The translations under genes were made by a program, and so were the position numbers. Positions 1 through 8,103 of a stretch of 64,000 bases of DNA are shown one piece after another. Source of the DNA: an uncultured Bacilli bacterium (lineage in GTDB: Bacteria > Bacillota_I > Bacilli_A > RF39 > UBA660). Below the pieces are notes generated by a model. The model saw nothing but the letters and a program-made list of their open reading frames with translations, did no database searches and had not been told where the DNA came from. Within the stretch, counting starts at the first letter, position 1; every line of letters starts with the position of its first letter. Location: the NCBI GenBank assembly GCA_934155645.1, contig CAKPHC010000002.1, positions 134,688-198,687 of the forward strand. The letters run 5' to 3'.

Positions 1-917
1 CCAGTGTTAGCAGTAATACCACTTAATAACCAATCAGGCATTACATCTCTTAAATCAGCTTTGTCTTGTAATTGTTTAACTGTATATCCTGATAATTTTG
101 CCAACTCTTCCATCGTTGGAATTCTACTTGATAATATCTTTTTCCAACTTGAAGTATATGTACTCAAAAAATCAGAGGCACTACTTGCACCTGCAGCATT
201 TGAAATTGTATCTGCTGCTATTAATTCTACTGTTAAGTCTCCTCCTGAACTAAATGATGCCGAAGTATTATTTAACGATACTACATAAAACAATCTTTCA
301 GTTCCATCTCCCGGGTCAAACATAACTGCGTCCCCTGGTTGATAAGCCATATAACCATTGTCTGTTGTGTTACCTGAGTTGTTATCTAAACTAGTACTTT
401 TCTCTACATAATCAAAACCTAACATTAAGTCTTTTGTAGTATTACTTAAATTTGTTACTCCATCTTGGGCTTTTATTGTTACTATTACTTTATTCGTCTC
501 ACCTGGCTTTAATACTGTTGTATCTTCAAGCACTCCTTCTATTTCATAAGTTATAGAATAGTTTGTATCCTCGGTTTTTTCTATTGTACTTAACTTTGCT
601 GTAATATTACCTTGATTTTCAAGTACTATTTCATACTTTACAGTAGCATTTGTAGTTGGTAAACTTGCATGTAATGTTGCCGTAGTTCCTACAAAGCTAT
701 GACTCGTATCTACTCCTCCATTTGTTACACTACTAGTAATACTTACTATCTTCACTATCCAGTTTCTATCTATCTGCGCTATACCATCAATATCCATATG
801 TTGAGATAAAGCAGCGTATCCTAAACTCATTACAAAAACTACTAGACATAATGAAACTGTTAGTATCTTCCTTTTACTTATATTTAACCTTTTTAGTTTT
901 CTTTTTATGAAGTTCAT
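1..917 (-). CDS. Surface protein, SipW-like N-terminus (partial at window edge)
   Basis: This is the first 305 codons of a secreted protein; the rest lies beyond the left edge. It starts at the ATG at 917, preceded by a GGGG-type ribosome binding site and only 19 bases after the phosphohexomutase gene, so the two are probably cotranscribed. The N-terminus is basic (NISKRKILT), followed by a hydrophobic segment ending in LGYAALSQ, as in SipW-dependent/TasA-camelysin-like signal peptides. A beta-rich region follows. From base 1 to about 782 it matches 40532-41313 with no mismatch that I could see. The remaining 135 bases at the 5' end carry roughly 15 differences. It is therefore a paralogue of the 1018-residue protein at 38392-41448. 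Function is unknown; cell-surface display is inferred. Confidence 0.85.
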   Translation of the reverse strand, partial: MNFIKRKLKRLNISKRKILTVSLCLVVFVMSLGYAALSQHMDIDGIAQIDRNWIVKIVSITSSVTNGGVDTSHSFVGTTATLHASLPTTNATVKYEIVLENQGNITAKLSTIEKTEDTNYSITYEIEGVLEDTTVLKPGETNKVIVTIKAQDGVTNLSNTTKDLMLGFDYVEKSTSLDNNSGNTTDNGYMAYQPGDAVMFDPGDGTERLFYVVSLNNTSASFSSGGDLTVELIAADTISNAAGASSASDFLSTYTSSWKKILSSRIPTMEELAKLSGYTVKQLQDKADLRDVMPDWLLSGITANT

Positions 918-936
918 TTAATCAACCCCAATCATT

Positions 937-2298
937 TTATTTATTATATTCATCTATTAAATCAGTAAATTCTTTCTGTATTTCATCTAATCTTTCTTTA
1001 CTTGTTGCTTCAAACCTTGCTGTTATATTTGGCCCAGTATTACTTGCTCTTACCAAAGCCCAACCATCATTAAATGTTACTCTAACACCATCAATTGTTA
1101 AAGCATCATAACCTTTATCTCTACAATAATTAATTATTTTATCAACTACTATAAATTTCTTATCATCAGGTGATGCAAACTTCAACTCCGGAGTTGATTC
1201 ATAATGAGATATACCATCTAATAATGAACTAAGGGGTTTATCAGTATGAGATAATATTTCCACTAATCTAAGTCCTGCATATATTCCAGAATCAAAGCCT
1301 GGCCATTTATCTCTAAAATAAACATGTCCTGATAACTCTCCTCCAAAAGGTAAATCATCATCTCTAACCTTAGCTTTAGTATAAGAATTACCCGTTCTAT
1401 AACAAATACTCTTTCCACCTAGTTTTACTATTTCGTCATCTAACGCTTTAGAACATTTAACATCATATAAGAAAGTCTTATTTTTAACTTTATTAATTAT
1501 ATTTCTAATAATTATAATCATATATTTATCGGTGGGAATATAATTACCTTTTTCATCAATTATACCTACACGATCACCATCACCATCAAATGCAATACCA
1601 ATATCTGCTTTCTTATCTAAGACTTCCTTCTTCAAAAAGCTTAAATTTTCTTCAACACAAGGATCTGGATGATGATTAGGAAAATTAGAATCACTTTCTC
1701 CAAATAATGTTTCAATATCTATTGGTAATCTATAATATATATCTTTTGCTATACAAGTAGTAGTACCGTTTCCTAAATCTAATATAACTTTAAGAGGACG
1801 TTTACCTAATGAAATATTATCAAGCATTAACTTAATATACTCATCTCTTACATCATAATTAGATAATTTACCTTCACCATTTATAAATTCACCTTTAAAT
1901 GTAAAATCACGGAATTCTTCAATCATTTCTCCCCTTGCATTACCACGTTCATCAAAAGCAAATTTAAATCCATTATCATCTTTAGGATTATGACTAGCAG
2001 TTACCATAATACCAGTAGGATTATTTTTTAATATACAAGCGTAATAATACATAGGTGTAGTAACAAGTCCTAAATCAATAACATCAACTCCAGTTGATAA
2101 AATACCTTCAATTAAGAAAGATGCTAACTCTAAAGAGGAATATCTATTATCTCTTCCTACTATACAAGTTTTCTTTCCCATTTTACTAACATAAGTACCA
2201 AAACTTCTTCCTATGATATATGCAACATCTTTATTTAAATCATTTGGATATACTCCTCTTATATCATACCCTCTAAATATATATTTATTAATATTCAT
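937..2298 (-). CDS. Phosphomannomutase/phosphoglucomutase
   Basis: A 453-residue cytosolic alpha-D-phosphohexomutase that moves phosphate between C6 and C1 of glucose or mannose, supplying sugar-1-phosphates for polysaccharide or glycoprotein synthesis. All four family signatures are visible: the phosphoserine loop TASHNP near residue 100, the metal-binding loop DGDGDR near 240, the sugar-specificity loop GGELSGH near 325, and the phosphate-binding loop RASNTGPN near the C-terminus. Length is normal for the ManB/AlgC branch. It lies between a small membrane protein (8-base gap) and the edge surface protein. That placement would fit a role in making sugars for the cell surface, but this is inference. 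The choice between mannose and glucose as the main substrate cannot be made from sequence alone. Confidence 0.93.
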   Translation of the reverse strand: MNINKYIFRGYDIRGVYPNDLNKDVAYIIGRSFGTYVSKMGKKTCIVGRDNRYSSLELASFLIEGILSTGVDVIDLGLVTTPMYYYACILKNNPTGIMVTASHNPKDDNGFKFAFDERGNARGEMIEEFRDFTFKGEFINGEGKLSNYDVRDEYIKLMLDNISLGKRPLKVILDLGNGTTTCIAKDIYYRLPIDIETLFGESDSNFPNHHPDPCVEENLSFLKKEVLDKKADIGIAFDGDGDRVGIIDEKGNYIPTDKYMIIIIRNIINKVKNKTFLYDVKCSKALDDEIVKLGGKSICYRTGNSYTKAKVRDDDLPFGGELSGHVYFRDKWPGFDSGIYAGLRLVEILSHTDKPLSSLLDGISHYESTPELKFASPDDKKFIVVDKIINYCRDKGYDALTIDGVRVTFNDGWALVRASNTGPNITARFEATSKERLDEIQKEFTDLIDEYNK

Positions 2299-2306
2299 AA
2301 CGCCTC

Positions 2307-2801
2307 CTATTGTACTTTAGTTGTTTTACATTCAAAAGAATCATCACTATATATTGCCATTTGTTCAGATATAACTTTTTTATGATTATCAAGTGCTTCT
2401 TCGTTACTATAATCAAATTTAGAATAATCTATATTTAAAATATAGTTATTATTTTTTTCAGAAAACTCTACATTAGGTACTTTTTTTAATGTTTCATATT
2501 CTTCAATAGTAACTCTACTACCAAAATAAGAATCAGTACTAGAAACTGTATAAGTAAAAGTAGAATCATTAATAACACCATCTACATAATTAGTACTTAT
2601 TGTAGTTTTTAATTTATATTCAATAAAATCATCATCTTTTACACAAGTTAAATTCATAATAGTTTTTTTTATCTCATCTGGTTTTTGTTCTTCTTCAGGA
2701 AATAAAACTCTAAATAAAGGTGGTAATACTATAAATAGTAATAATATAAATATTCCCAAATAACAAAGAGTTTTAGTAGTACTAGCATCATTCTTACTCA
2801 T
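2307..2801 (-). CDS. Small single-pass membrane protein, unknown function
   Basis: A 164-residue protein I do not recognise. A hydrophobic segment at residues 12-32 is followed by PEEEQ and a polar, probably extracellular, region of about 125 residues. Two cysteines, in LTCVKD and in SFECKTT near the C-terminus, could form a disulfide in the extracellular part. The layout recalls small DUF-type lipoprotein-like proteins of gut Firmicutes, but there is no lipobox. It is the first gene of a three-gene run with the phosphohexomutase and the edge surface protein. A ribosome binding site (AGGAGAA) precedes the ATG. Confidence 0.7.
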   Translation of the reverse strand: MSKNDASTTKTLCYLGIFILLLFIVLPPLFRVLFPEEEQKPDEIKKTIMNLTCVKDDDFIEYKLKTTISTNYVDGVINDSTFTYTVSSTDSYFGSRVTIEEYETLKKVPNVEFSEKNNNYILNIDYSKFDYSNEEALDNHKKVISEQMAIYSDDSFECKTTKVQ

Positions 2802-2845
2802 AACAATTCTCCTATTCTAAAGAATATTTTATCATATATTTAAAT

Positions 2846-2870
2846 AAAAAAAAAGCCAAATATATGGCTT
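2846..2870 (-). terminator. Intrinsic terminator of tig
   Basis: Read on the minus strand, a 6-bp stem AAGCCA/TGGCTT with a 6-base loop is followed by nine T. It begins within the tig stop codon. Confidence 0.8.
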
Positions 2871-4131
2871 ATTTGTTAAATTCTTTTAATAATTCAATTA
2901 CTTTACGCATTTCTAAATCGTATTTAATCATATCTAGTCCACCAAACATTTTTAAGAATTCTTCTTTTTCCATTTGATATTTACTAGATAAGTTATCAGC
3001 TTCTTTTTCTGCTTCTTCATCAGTTATTTCGACTTTTTCTTGTTTAGCAACTTCTTCAAGCATTAAACGATATAATACATGACTATATGCTTCTTTTTCT
3101 AATTGTGCTCTTAAGTCTTCTTCTTTAGTATTAGTGAATTGATAATATAATTCTAATGAGATTCCTTGCATTTTAATTTGATCTTCAAATCTATGTAATA
3201 ATCTATCTACTTCTTCACTAACCATTTCTTCTGGAATATCAACTTCCGTTTCTTTTCCAACAGCTTCTAATAATTTATCTACATAATTATTTTCAGCATC
3301 AACTTCTTTATGTGCTTTGATATTTTCTTCTATTTCTTTTTCTAATTTTTCTTTAGAATCAACGCCTTCAATTCCTAAATCATCAAATAACTCTTTATCA
3401 AATTCTCTTTGAACTTTTTCTTTTACTTCATTTACTTTTACTTTAAATGTGGCTTTTTGTCCTTTTAAGTCTTTAGCTGGATATTCTTCTGGGAAAGTTA
3501 CTTCAATTTCTTTTTCACTACCTACTTTCATTCCAACTAATTGTTCTTCAAATCCTGGAATAAATGAATGACTACCAATTTCTAATTCATAGTTTTCACC
3601 TTTTCCACCTTCGAATGCTACTCCATCTTTAAATCCTTCGAAATCGATAATAGCAACGTCACCCATAGCAACTTCACCATTTTCTTTAACACATTCTTCA
3701 CTGTATCTTTCTAATACATGATGAAGTTCATGTTCTATTTCTTCTTTAGTAACTTTAACTTCTTCAGGTTTAACGTTTAATCCTTTATATTTTTTAATTT
3801 TAACTTCTGGTTTAGTAATGATAGTAAATATTAATTCAACACCATTTTCATCAACACTTTTAATATCTAGTTTTGGTTGTACTACTGGTATTAATTTAGA
3901 TTCTTCTAATGCTTTAACATATCCTTCTTCGATAACATTATCCACAGCAGGAATATATAAACGTTCTTTACCAAATTTCTTTTCAAATATTTCTCTTGGT
4001 ACTTTACCTTTTCTAAATCCATCAACATTTACTTTTTTTACTTCTTCATTAAATGCTTTATCTAAGGCACTCTTCCAAGATTCACCTTCTATTTTAATAG
4101 TAATTTCATGTTTGTTTTCTTTTTTACTCAT
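2869..4131 (-). CDS. tig: Trigger factor
   Basis: A 420-residue ribosome-associated chaperone that holds nascent chains at the exit tunnel. The ribosome-docking signature GFRKGKVP is at residues 38-45. A FKBP-type prolyl isomerase domain spans about 155-240 (VAIIDFEGFKDG to FKVKVNEV). A helical C-terminal domain with many Lys/Glu residues runs to the end. Length is typical of Firmicutes. The start is supported by GGAGG 8 bases upstream. The gene has its own terminator and faces a divergent plus-strand unit, so the 146-base gap to the left of that unit must hold both promoters. Confidence 0.97.
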   Translation of the reverse strand: MSKKENKHEITIKIEGESWKSALDKAFNEEVKKVNVDGFRKGKVPREIFEKKFGKERLYIPAVDNVIEEGYVKALEESKLIPVVQPKLDIKSVDENGVELIFTIITKPEVKIKKYKGLNVKPEEVKVTKEEIEHELHHVLERYSEECVKENGEVAMGDVAIIDFEGFKDGVAFEGGKGENYELEIGSHSFIPGFEEQLVGMKVGSEKEIEVTFPEEYPAKDLKGQKATFKVKVNEVKEKVQREFDKELFDDLGIEGVDSKEKLEKEIEENIKAHKEVDAENNYVDKLLEAVGKETEVDIPEEMVSEEVDRLLHRFEDQIKMQGISLELYYQFTNTKEEDLRAQLEKEAYSHVLYRLMLEEVAKQEKVEITDEEAEKEADNLSSKYQMEKEEFLKMFGGLDMIKYDLEMRKVIELLKEFNK

Positions 4132-4196
4132 CTTTCATTCCTCCGATTTCTCTTATATTATAAATGAATTACTTATTTAATTCAAGGATTTTTGAG

Positions 4197-4224
4197 TTGA
4201 CTTTTACTACTTATATGATAAAAT
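4197..4224 (+). promoter_or_regulatory. Predicted promoter of the CPBP unit
   Basis: TTGACT at 4197-4202 and TAAAAT at 4219-4224 with a 16-base spacer, about 50 bases ahead of the first micro-ORF. Confidence 0.6.
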
Positions 4225-4277
4225 TAAAATATGAGAGTTACTTATTAGTTAACTTTCGAAATGATAAAGGAGGACCA

Positions 4278-4325
4278 ATGAAAAGTTTTTTAAAATGGTT
4301 AAAGCAGTTTTTATATTTTTATTAA
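4278..4325 (+). CDS. 15-residue micro-ORF (MKSFLKWLKQFLYFY)
   Basis: An ATG at 4278 sits 4 bases after a perfect AAAGGAGG (4266-4273), the strongest ribosome binding site of this unit. The peptide is basic and aromatic with a hydrophobic face, so it could be a membrane-active peptide or a translated leader for the gene that starts 18 bases after its stop. It is too short for family assignment. Being first behind a promoter and having a consensus site argues that it is translated; a function is not shown. Confidence 0.5.
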   Translation: MKSFLKWLKQFLYFY

Positions 4326-4343
4326 GAAAAAGAGGTATAAATA

Positions 4344-5009
4344 ATGGTACTAGATAAAGATAAATTAAAATCTTTTATCACCTCTTTAATAGTAATTATC
4401 AGTTATATACTTTGGGCCACTTTTATACAATTTCCTCTTTCTGTACTAAAAGTCCATAATAATGTAGTAATATCTATATATGAAGTAATAATCAATACAA
4501 TTTATTTAATAGTTATGTATTTATTATTTTATAAGGATATAAGTAGTGATATTAAAAAATCTTTAACTAATAAAAAGAAAACAATAATTAATATAACATT
4601 ATGTATATTATCTTTGTTCTTTATTATGTTGTTAACAAATATTTTAAGTTTTTTTGTTTTTAAGAAAATAATACTTCCTAATAATGATATTTCATTAGTT
4701 AACGGTATTAACAAAAGTACTTTTACTTCATTATTTTATTTATTAATGTTTTCTCCTTTCATAGAAGAATTAGTATTTAGATTAAATTTAAGAAAAGTAT
4801 ATAAAAATAGTATTGTATTTATTATTATTTCAAGCATTTTATTAGGATTATATTATTTAATATATAATAACTTAAATATATTATTTATATCTTATTATTT
4901 AGTAGGTTTATTTTTATCAATTATGTATGTTAAAACTGATAATATTATAATTAATATAATATCCCGTATTATTTATAATTTAATATTATTTATTTTGGTG
5001 ATATTATGA
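4344..5009 (+). CDS. CPBP-family (CAAX/Abi-like) membrane protein, catalytic histidines missing
   Basis: A 221-residue protein with about seven hydrophobic segments. The CPBP/Abi signature EExxxR is present at residues 141-146 (EELVFR). Known CPBP proteases and bacteriocin-immunity proteins also need two downstream histidine motifs (FxxxH and HxxxN/B). Here the matching positions appear to be Tyr in LLGLYYL and Arg in SRIIYN. It may therefore be a non-proteolytic member, or the motifs may be displaced; by-eye alignment cannot settle this. The start has AGAGGT 7 bases upstream. The stop codon overlaps the ATG of the next small ORF, implying translational coupling. This is the only plus-strand operon in the window. 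Confidence 0.8.
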   Translation: MVLDKDKLKSFITSLIVIISYILWATFIQFPLSVLKVHNNVVISIYEVIINTIYLIVMYLLFYKDISSDIKKSLTNKKKTIINITLCILSLFFIMLLTNILSFFVFKKIILPNNDISLVNGINKSTFTSLFYLLMFSPFIEELVFRLNLRKVYKNSIVFIIISSILLGLYYLIYNNLNILFISYYLVGLFLSIMYVKTDNIIINIISRIIYNLILFILVIL

Positions 5010-5128
5010 TGTATCTAGCTTTAGCACCAAGTGCATTATCTCCTGATATGATTAATTTATTTATTATATTGTTAATAATATTAATTGTTATTTTATTAGC
5101 AAGTATCATGTTTTATACCAAAAAGTAA
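5006..5128 (+). CDS. 40-residue single-pass membrane peptide
   Basis: The ATG at 5006 overlaps the TGA of the CPBP gene (ATGA), and a second ATG follows directly. The product begins MMYLALAPSALSPD, then has a long run of Ile/Leu forming one transmembrane helix, and ends in FYTKK. The reading frame closes 2 bases before a strong terminator, as expected of a real last gene. I recognise no family. Small hydrophobic partners beside CPBP proteins can be immunity or regulatory peptides, but that is speculation here. Confidence 0.6.
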   Translation: MMYLALAPSALSPDMINLFIILLIILIVILLASIMFYTKK

Positions 5129-5165
5129 AAGAGTTCAATTATCGAAATTGAACTCTTATTTTTTT
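5129..5165 (+). terminator. Intrinsic terminator after the CPBP unit
   Basis: Stem GAGTTCAATT/AATTGAACTC (5131-5140 and 5146-5155) with a 5-base loop, then TTATTTTTTT. It also lies just beyond the 3' end of the convergent lemA gene and may serve both. Confidence 0.85.
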
Positions 5166-5183
5166 GTAAAAAAGATTAATGTG

Positions 5184-5732
5184 TTATAAATTAACTTTTA
5201 CATTTTCTTTTGCTACTTCATCAGCTTCAAAGAAATCTTTTTTAACCATATCTTTATTCTTTGCAATAGTATTCGTTGGAAATGAAACTAATAGTTGATT
5301 GTATAAAGAAACATTAGAATTATAAAGTCTTCTTGCCGCTTGTAAATGCTCCTCTACATCTATTATTGATTGTTGCAACATTTTATAGTTTTCACTTGCT
5401 TTTAATTCTGGATAATTCTCCGCTACAACATTTATTTTTCTAAAATTTTCGTCCATAGCACGATTTGCATCATTCATTTCTTTTATAGACATATTATCAC
5501 GAAGTTTAATTACTTCAAACAATGTTTCTTTTTCATGTTTAGCATAACCTTTTACAACTGCAATCATTTTAGTTAAGACATCATATCTTTTTGCTAATGC
5601 TACATCAATTCCAGAAAACGCTTCATCTATTTTTATTAAAGCTCTATTTAATTTATTAGAAGTTGATATGTACCATATAACAAAAATTAATATGATTATA
5701 ACAATTGCAATCAAAACATGTGTTGAATCCAT
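5184..5732 (-). CDS. LemA family protein
   Basis: A 182-residue protein with one N-terminal transmembrane helix (residues 5-23) followed by a long helical bundle, as in the LemA family. Typical motifs are IDEAFSGIDVALAKRYD, AENYPELKASENY and the C-terminal LYNSNVSLYNQLL. The molecular role of LemA proteins is not established. An in-frame start 18 bases further upstream would lie before the ribosome binding site AAAGGAGG, so the ATG at 5732 is chosen. That binding site is embedded in the last codons of the upstream DUF3137 gene, so the pair is a coupled operon, a pairing common in Firmicutes. Confidence 0.9.
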   Translation of the reverse strand: MDSTHVLIAIVIIILIFVIWYISTSNKLNRALIKIDEAFSGIDVALAKRYDVLTKMIAVVKGYAKHEKETLFEVIKLRDNMSIKEMNDANRAMDENFRKINVVAENYPELKASENYKMLQQSIIDVEEHLQAARRLYNSNVSLYNQLLVSFPTNTIAKNKDMVKKDFFEADEVAKENVKVNL

Positions 5733-5733
5733 A

Positions 5734-6669
5734 TTACGCCTCCTTTCCAAACAAACTATTATCTAAATTTAATTCGTTCACGAAATCTGTAATTATTTTA
5801 ATATCTTTTATAATATCTGCTTCAATTTCTTGTTCATTAATAGGCTTAAACACATTATATTCAAATGAATCTTCATTATTATCAATTGCTATATGTAACC
5901 TATTATCTACAAAACAGAACATTACTCCACAATTTAATTTATTTGTAACATCTTTTATTTTCTCCATAAAATGAGGTGTTAAAATGTAAAATGCTTCATG
6001 TTCACTTTGAGTATATACACAAAAATTTTTGTTAAATTCTACATCTTCCATCTTTACCCTAGTAAACTTTTTTCCCCAAGGCAATGATTCTGCATCAAAA
6101 TATTTACTTGATACTTGAATATTTGCTTTAAATTTTTTATTAAAGTCAAATATCATTAATCTTCCTCTAAAAAGAGTTTCCCATACTGTTCTTCTATTTC
6201 CATCACTATCTTCTTCTTCATGTTCTTCTTCTATATGAACATCAGCTTGTTCAAATTTAATACCTTTATATACCCCAGAAATATAATCGTTTGAATGATA
6301 TCTGTCACCTGTATCAAGCATACCAATATCATCAATAAAATATTTATCAAATCCGCCCTCCGGATTATAAACAATATTGTCAAAATTATCTTTAAGTAAT
6401 TTTAATACAAAAATATTTTTAAAACTTTTATTAAATAATTGAATATCTCCTCCGTTAATAATACTCTTAACAATAGAAACAATTATTATAGAAATAACCA
6501 ATTCAAAAAGCGTATACATTATAACTAATTGTAATTTAGTATCATTAGATAAAAATATAATTATTGAAACGGTCAAGATAATTAAAACAATTATTGTTGC
6601 TATTATATTACATAACTTATTCTTTTTAATAATTTTTAACTGAAGATTTTTTAATTCCTCTATGTTCAT
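5734..6669 (-). CDS. DUF3137 domain membrane protein
   Basis: A 311-residue protein with two hydrophobic segments at about 22-42 and 47-68, then a cytosolic DUF3137 domain. Recognisable stretches are YISGVYKGIKFEQADVHI, FRGRLMIFDFNKKF and FNKNFCVYTQSEHEAFYILTP. Function is not known; the family is usually encoded beside LemA, as here. It is the first gene of the pair, with a GGCGGTG site before the ATG and a plausible promoter (TTGTTT, 17 bases, TATGAT) about 45 bases upstream. Confidence 0.85.
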   Translation of the reverse strand: MNIEELKNLQLKIIKKNKLCNIIATIIVLIILTVSIIIFLSNDTKLQLVIMYTLFELVISIIIVSIVKSIINGGDIQLFNKSFKNIFVLKLLKDNFDNIVYNPEGGFDKYFIDDIGMLDTGDRYHSNDYISGVYKGIKFEQADVHIEEEHEEEDSDGNRRTVWETLFRGRLMIFDFNKKFKANIQVSSKYFDAESLPWGKKFTRVKMEDVEFNKNFCVYTQSEHEAFYILTPHFMEKIKDVTNKLNCGVMFCFVDNRLHIAIDNNEDSFEYNVFKPINEQEIEADIIKDIKIITDFVNELNLDNSLFGKEA

Positions 6670-6763
6670 ATTAACACCGCCTATATTCTTAAATAAAATT
6701 TATCATAACTACTAATAGTATATCAAACAAATCATAAAACGTATATATTTTCAAGGAGATAAT

Positions 6764-6797
6764 TAAAAAAAGACTAATGTGTTATTCACATCAGTCT
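6764..6797 (-). terminator. Intrinsic terminator of the 214-residue surface protein
   Basis: An 11-bp stem AGACTGATGTG/CACATTAGTCT with one G-T pair and a 5-base loop, followed by seven T on the minus strand. Confidence 0.85.
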
Positions 6798-6815
6798 AAA
6801 ATTTTAAATATTTAA

Positions 6816-7460
6816 TTATGCATTTACTTTTCTATAACTTATAACCATTACACCAGCAACTAATGCTGCACCTACTGCAAATAGTACAATGTTATCACCT
6901 GTACGTGCATTAGGAACATTTTCTTCGCCAGTAGTACTTGGAGTATAAGTAAGAACTAAATCATTATATGCAGTTTTAGTTGTATTATCCTCTTCATAAA
7001 CAACTTTAGCCCATAACACAAAATGAGTTTCTGCTTTATATTTTGTAGTGTCTAATGGAGTTGTATGGTCTTCTGTAACTTTCCAGTTAGCTTCAACATA
7101 AGCTGGTAATAATGCTTCTTTAGAAGCTTCATATGAATTTATAGTATCAGCATAGTCTTTCTTTTCTTTGTCAGTTGCATTATCTCCCGGTTTATTTTCA
7201 GCATCATATTTTGCTTCTTGTTCTGAGATAGAACTGTAACTTTTAAATACTTCGTCAGTAATCTCTATATACTGATAAGAAACCTCTGTTACTTTCCAAC
7301 TCGCTGGTACTGTAATTTTACTCTTACTCCACATTTCATTAGTACTGTTTACTGAAAAACTAATTTTGTTATTTACATCGATTTCATGCGCATAAGCGAT
7401 AGGCATAAATAAAAATGCAAAAACTGCTAGTATTGTTCCCAATAATTTAAACTTTTTCAT
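6816..7460 (-). CDS. Secreted protein with a variant sortase-type C-terminal anchor
   Basis: A 214-residue protein with a signal peptide (MKKFKLLGTILAVF... ending AYA-HE near residue 24). A polar body of about 150 residues has no family I recognise. The C-terminus has the tripartite layout of cell-wall sorting signals: a motif NARTGDN at about 185-191, a hydrophobic helix, and a short YRKVNA tail. The motif differs from LPxTG and from the common NPxTG(D) forms, so any sortase would need matching specificity; none is seen in this window. It stands alone between its own promoter-like sequence (TTTACA, 16 bases, TATGCT) and a strong terminator. Confidence 0.75.
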   Translation of the reverse strand: MKKFKLLGTILAVFAFLFMPIAYAHEIDVNNKISFSVNSTNEMWSKSKITVPASWKVTEVSYQYIEITDEVFKSYSSISEQEAKYDAENKPGDNATDKEKKDYADTINSYEASKEALLPAYVEANWKVTEDHTTPLDTTKYKAETHFVLWAKVVYEEDNTTKTAYNDLVLTYTPSTTGEENVPNARTGDNIVLFAVGAALVAGVMVISYRKVNA

Positions 7461-7524
7461 ATATATCCTCCTTATTATCTATATAAAGCATATCATATAT
7501 ATGTAATTTGTAAATATTAGAGAA

Positions 7525-7550
7525 ACAAAAAAAGTGCCTATTCGACACTT
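7525..7550 (-). terminator. Intrinsic terminator of greA
   Basis: Stem AAGTGTC/GGCACTT with a 5-base loop and seven T on the minus strand, beginning 9 bases after the greA stop. Confidence 0.8.
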
Positions 7551-7558
7551 TATTTACA

Positions 7559-8029
7559 CTATTTAATAGCAGTTATTTCTATTTTGTATACACCATTAGG
7601 GCTTTCAACTTCAACGATATCTCCTACTTTTTTGTTCATAATTGCTTTAGCAATAGGACTTTCGTTAGAAATCTTACTTACAAATGGGTCTGCTTCTTGA
7701 CTACCAACGATTTCATATTCATCAGTTTCGTCTTCATCATCACAGTATTTAATAGAAACAGTTGAACCTAGAGAAACAACATCACTGTTAACCTTCTCAA
7801 TAATCTCAACATTTTCTAACATTTTTTCTATTCTCTTAATACGTCCTTCTATTTCGGCTTGATCATTTTTAGCAGCATCATAGTCAGCATTTTCAGATAA
7901 ATCACCTAAAGCACGAGCTTCTTTAATAGCTTGAATATTTTCTGGACGTTTAACATTAATCAATTCATCTAATTCTTTCTTTAAATCACGATATCCTTCT
8001 GCAGTTAAATATATTTTCTTATCGCTCAT
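7559..8029 (-). CDS. greA: Transcription elongation factor GreA
   Basis: A 156-residue factor that enters the RNA polymerase secondary channel and stimulates cleavage of backtracked RNA. The N-terminal coiled coil carries the GreA signature around ARALGDLSENADYDAAK (acidic tip D and E residues). The C-terminal FKBP-like domain has PIAKAIMNKKVGD and ends VYKIEITAI. An upstream in-frame extension exists, but AGAGGTGA lies just ahead of the ATG at 8029, and GreA proteins start here (MSDKKIYLTAEGY). It is a single gene with its own terminator. Confidence 0.96.
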   Translation of the reverse strand: MSDKKIYLTAEGYRDLKKELDELINVKRPENIQAIKEARALGDLSENADYDAAKNDQAEIEGRIKRIEKMLENVEIIEKVNSDVVSLGSTVSIKYCDDEDETDEYEIVGSQEADPFVSKISNESPIAKAIMNKKVGDIVEVESPNGVYKIEITAIK

Positions 8030-8103
8030 AATATCACCTCTTTTTATATACTTTAAAATGATACTATAAACGATAACTTTTGTCAAGTGTTTTTAGTTAA
8101 CAC

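Noticed and set aside
4..288. 94-codon plus-strand frame inside the edge surface gene, repeated at 40535-40819
   Set aside because: It is antisense to the surface-protein coding frame and is duplicated only because the gene itself is; no ribosome binding site.
1..917. Repeat taken as an insertion sequence or transposon
   Set aside because: The repeated DNA is coding sequence of surface proteins; no transposase, terminal inverted repeats or target duplication seen.
3818..4180. 120-codon plus-strand frame over tig
   Set aside because: Lies antisense to trigger factor with no signal of its own; a low-GC shadow frame.
5007..5009. TGA read as Trp (Mycoplasma code)
   Set aside because: TGA ends ftsL and the CPBP gene exactly where the next start or binding site lies, and Trp is encoded by TGG throughout; standard bacterial code fits.
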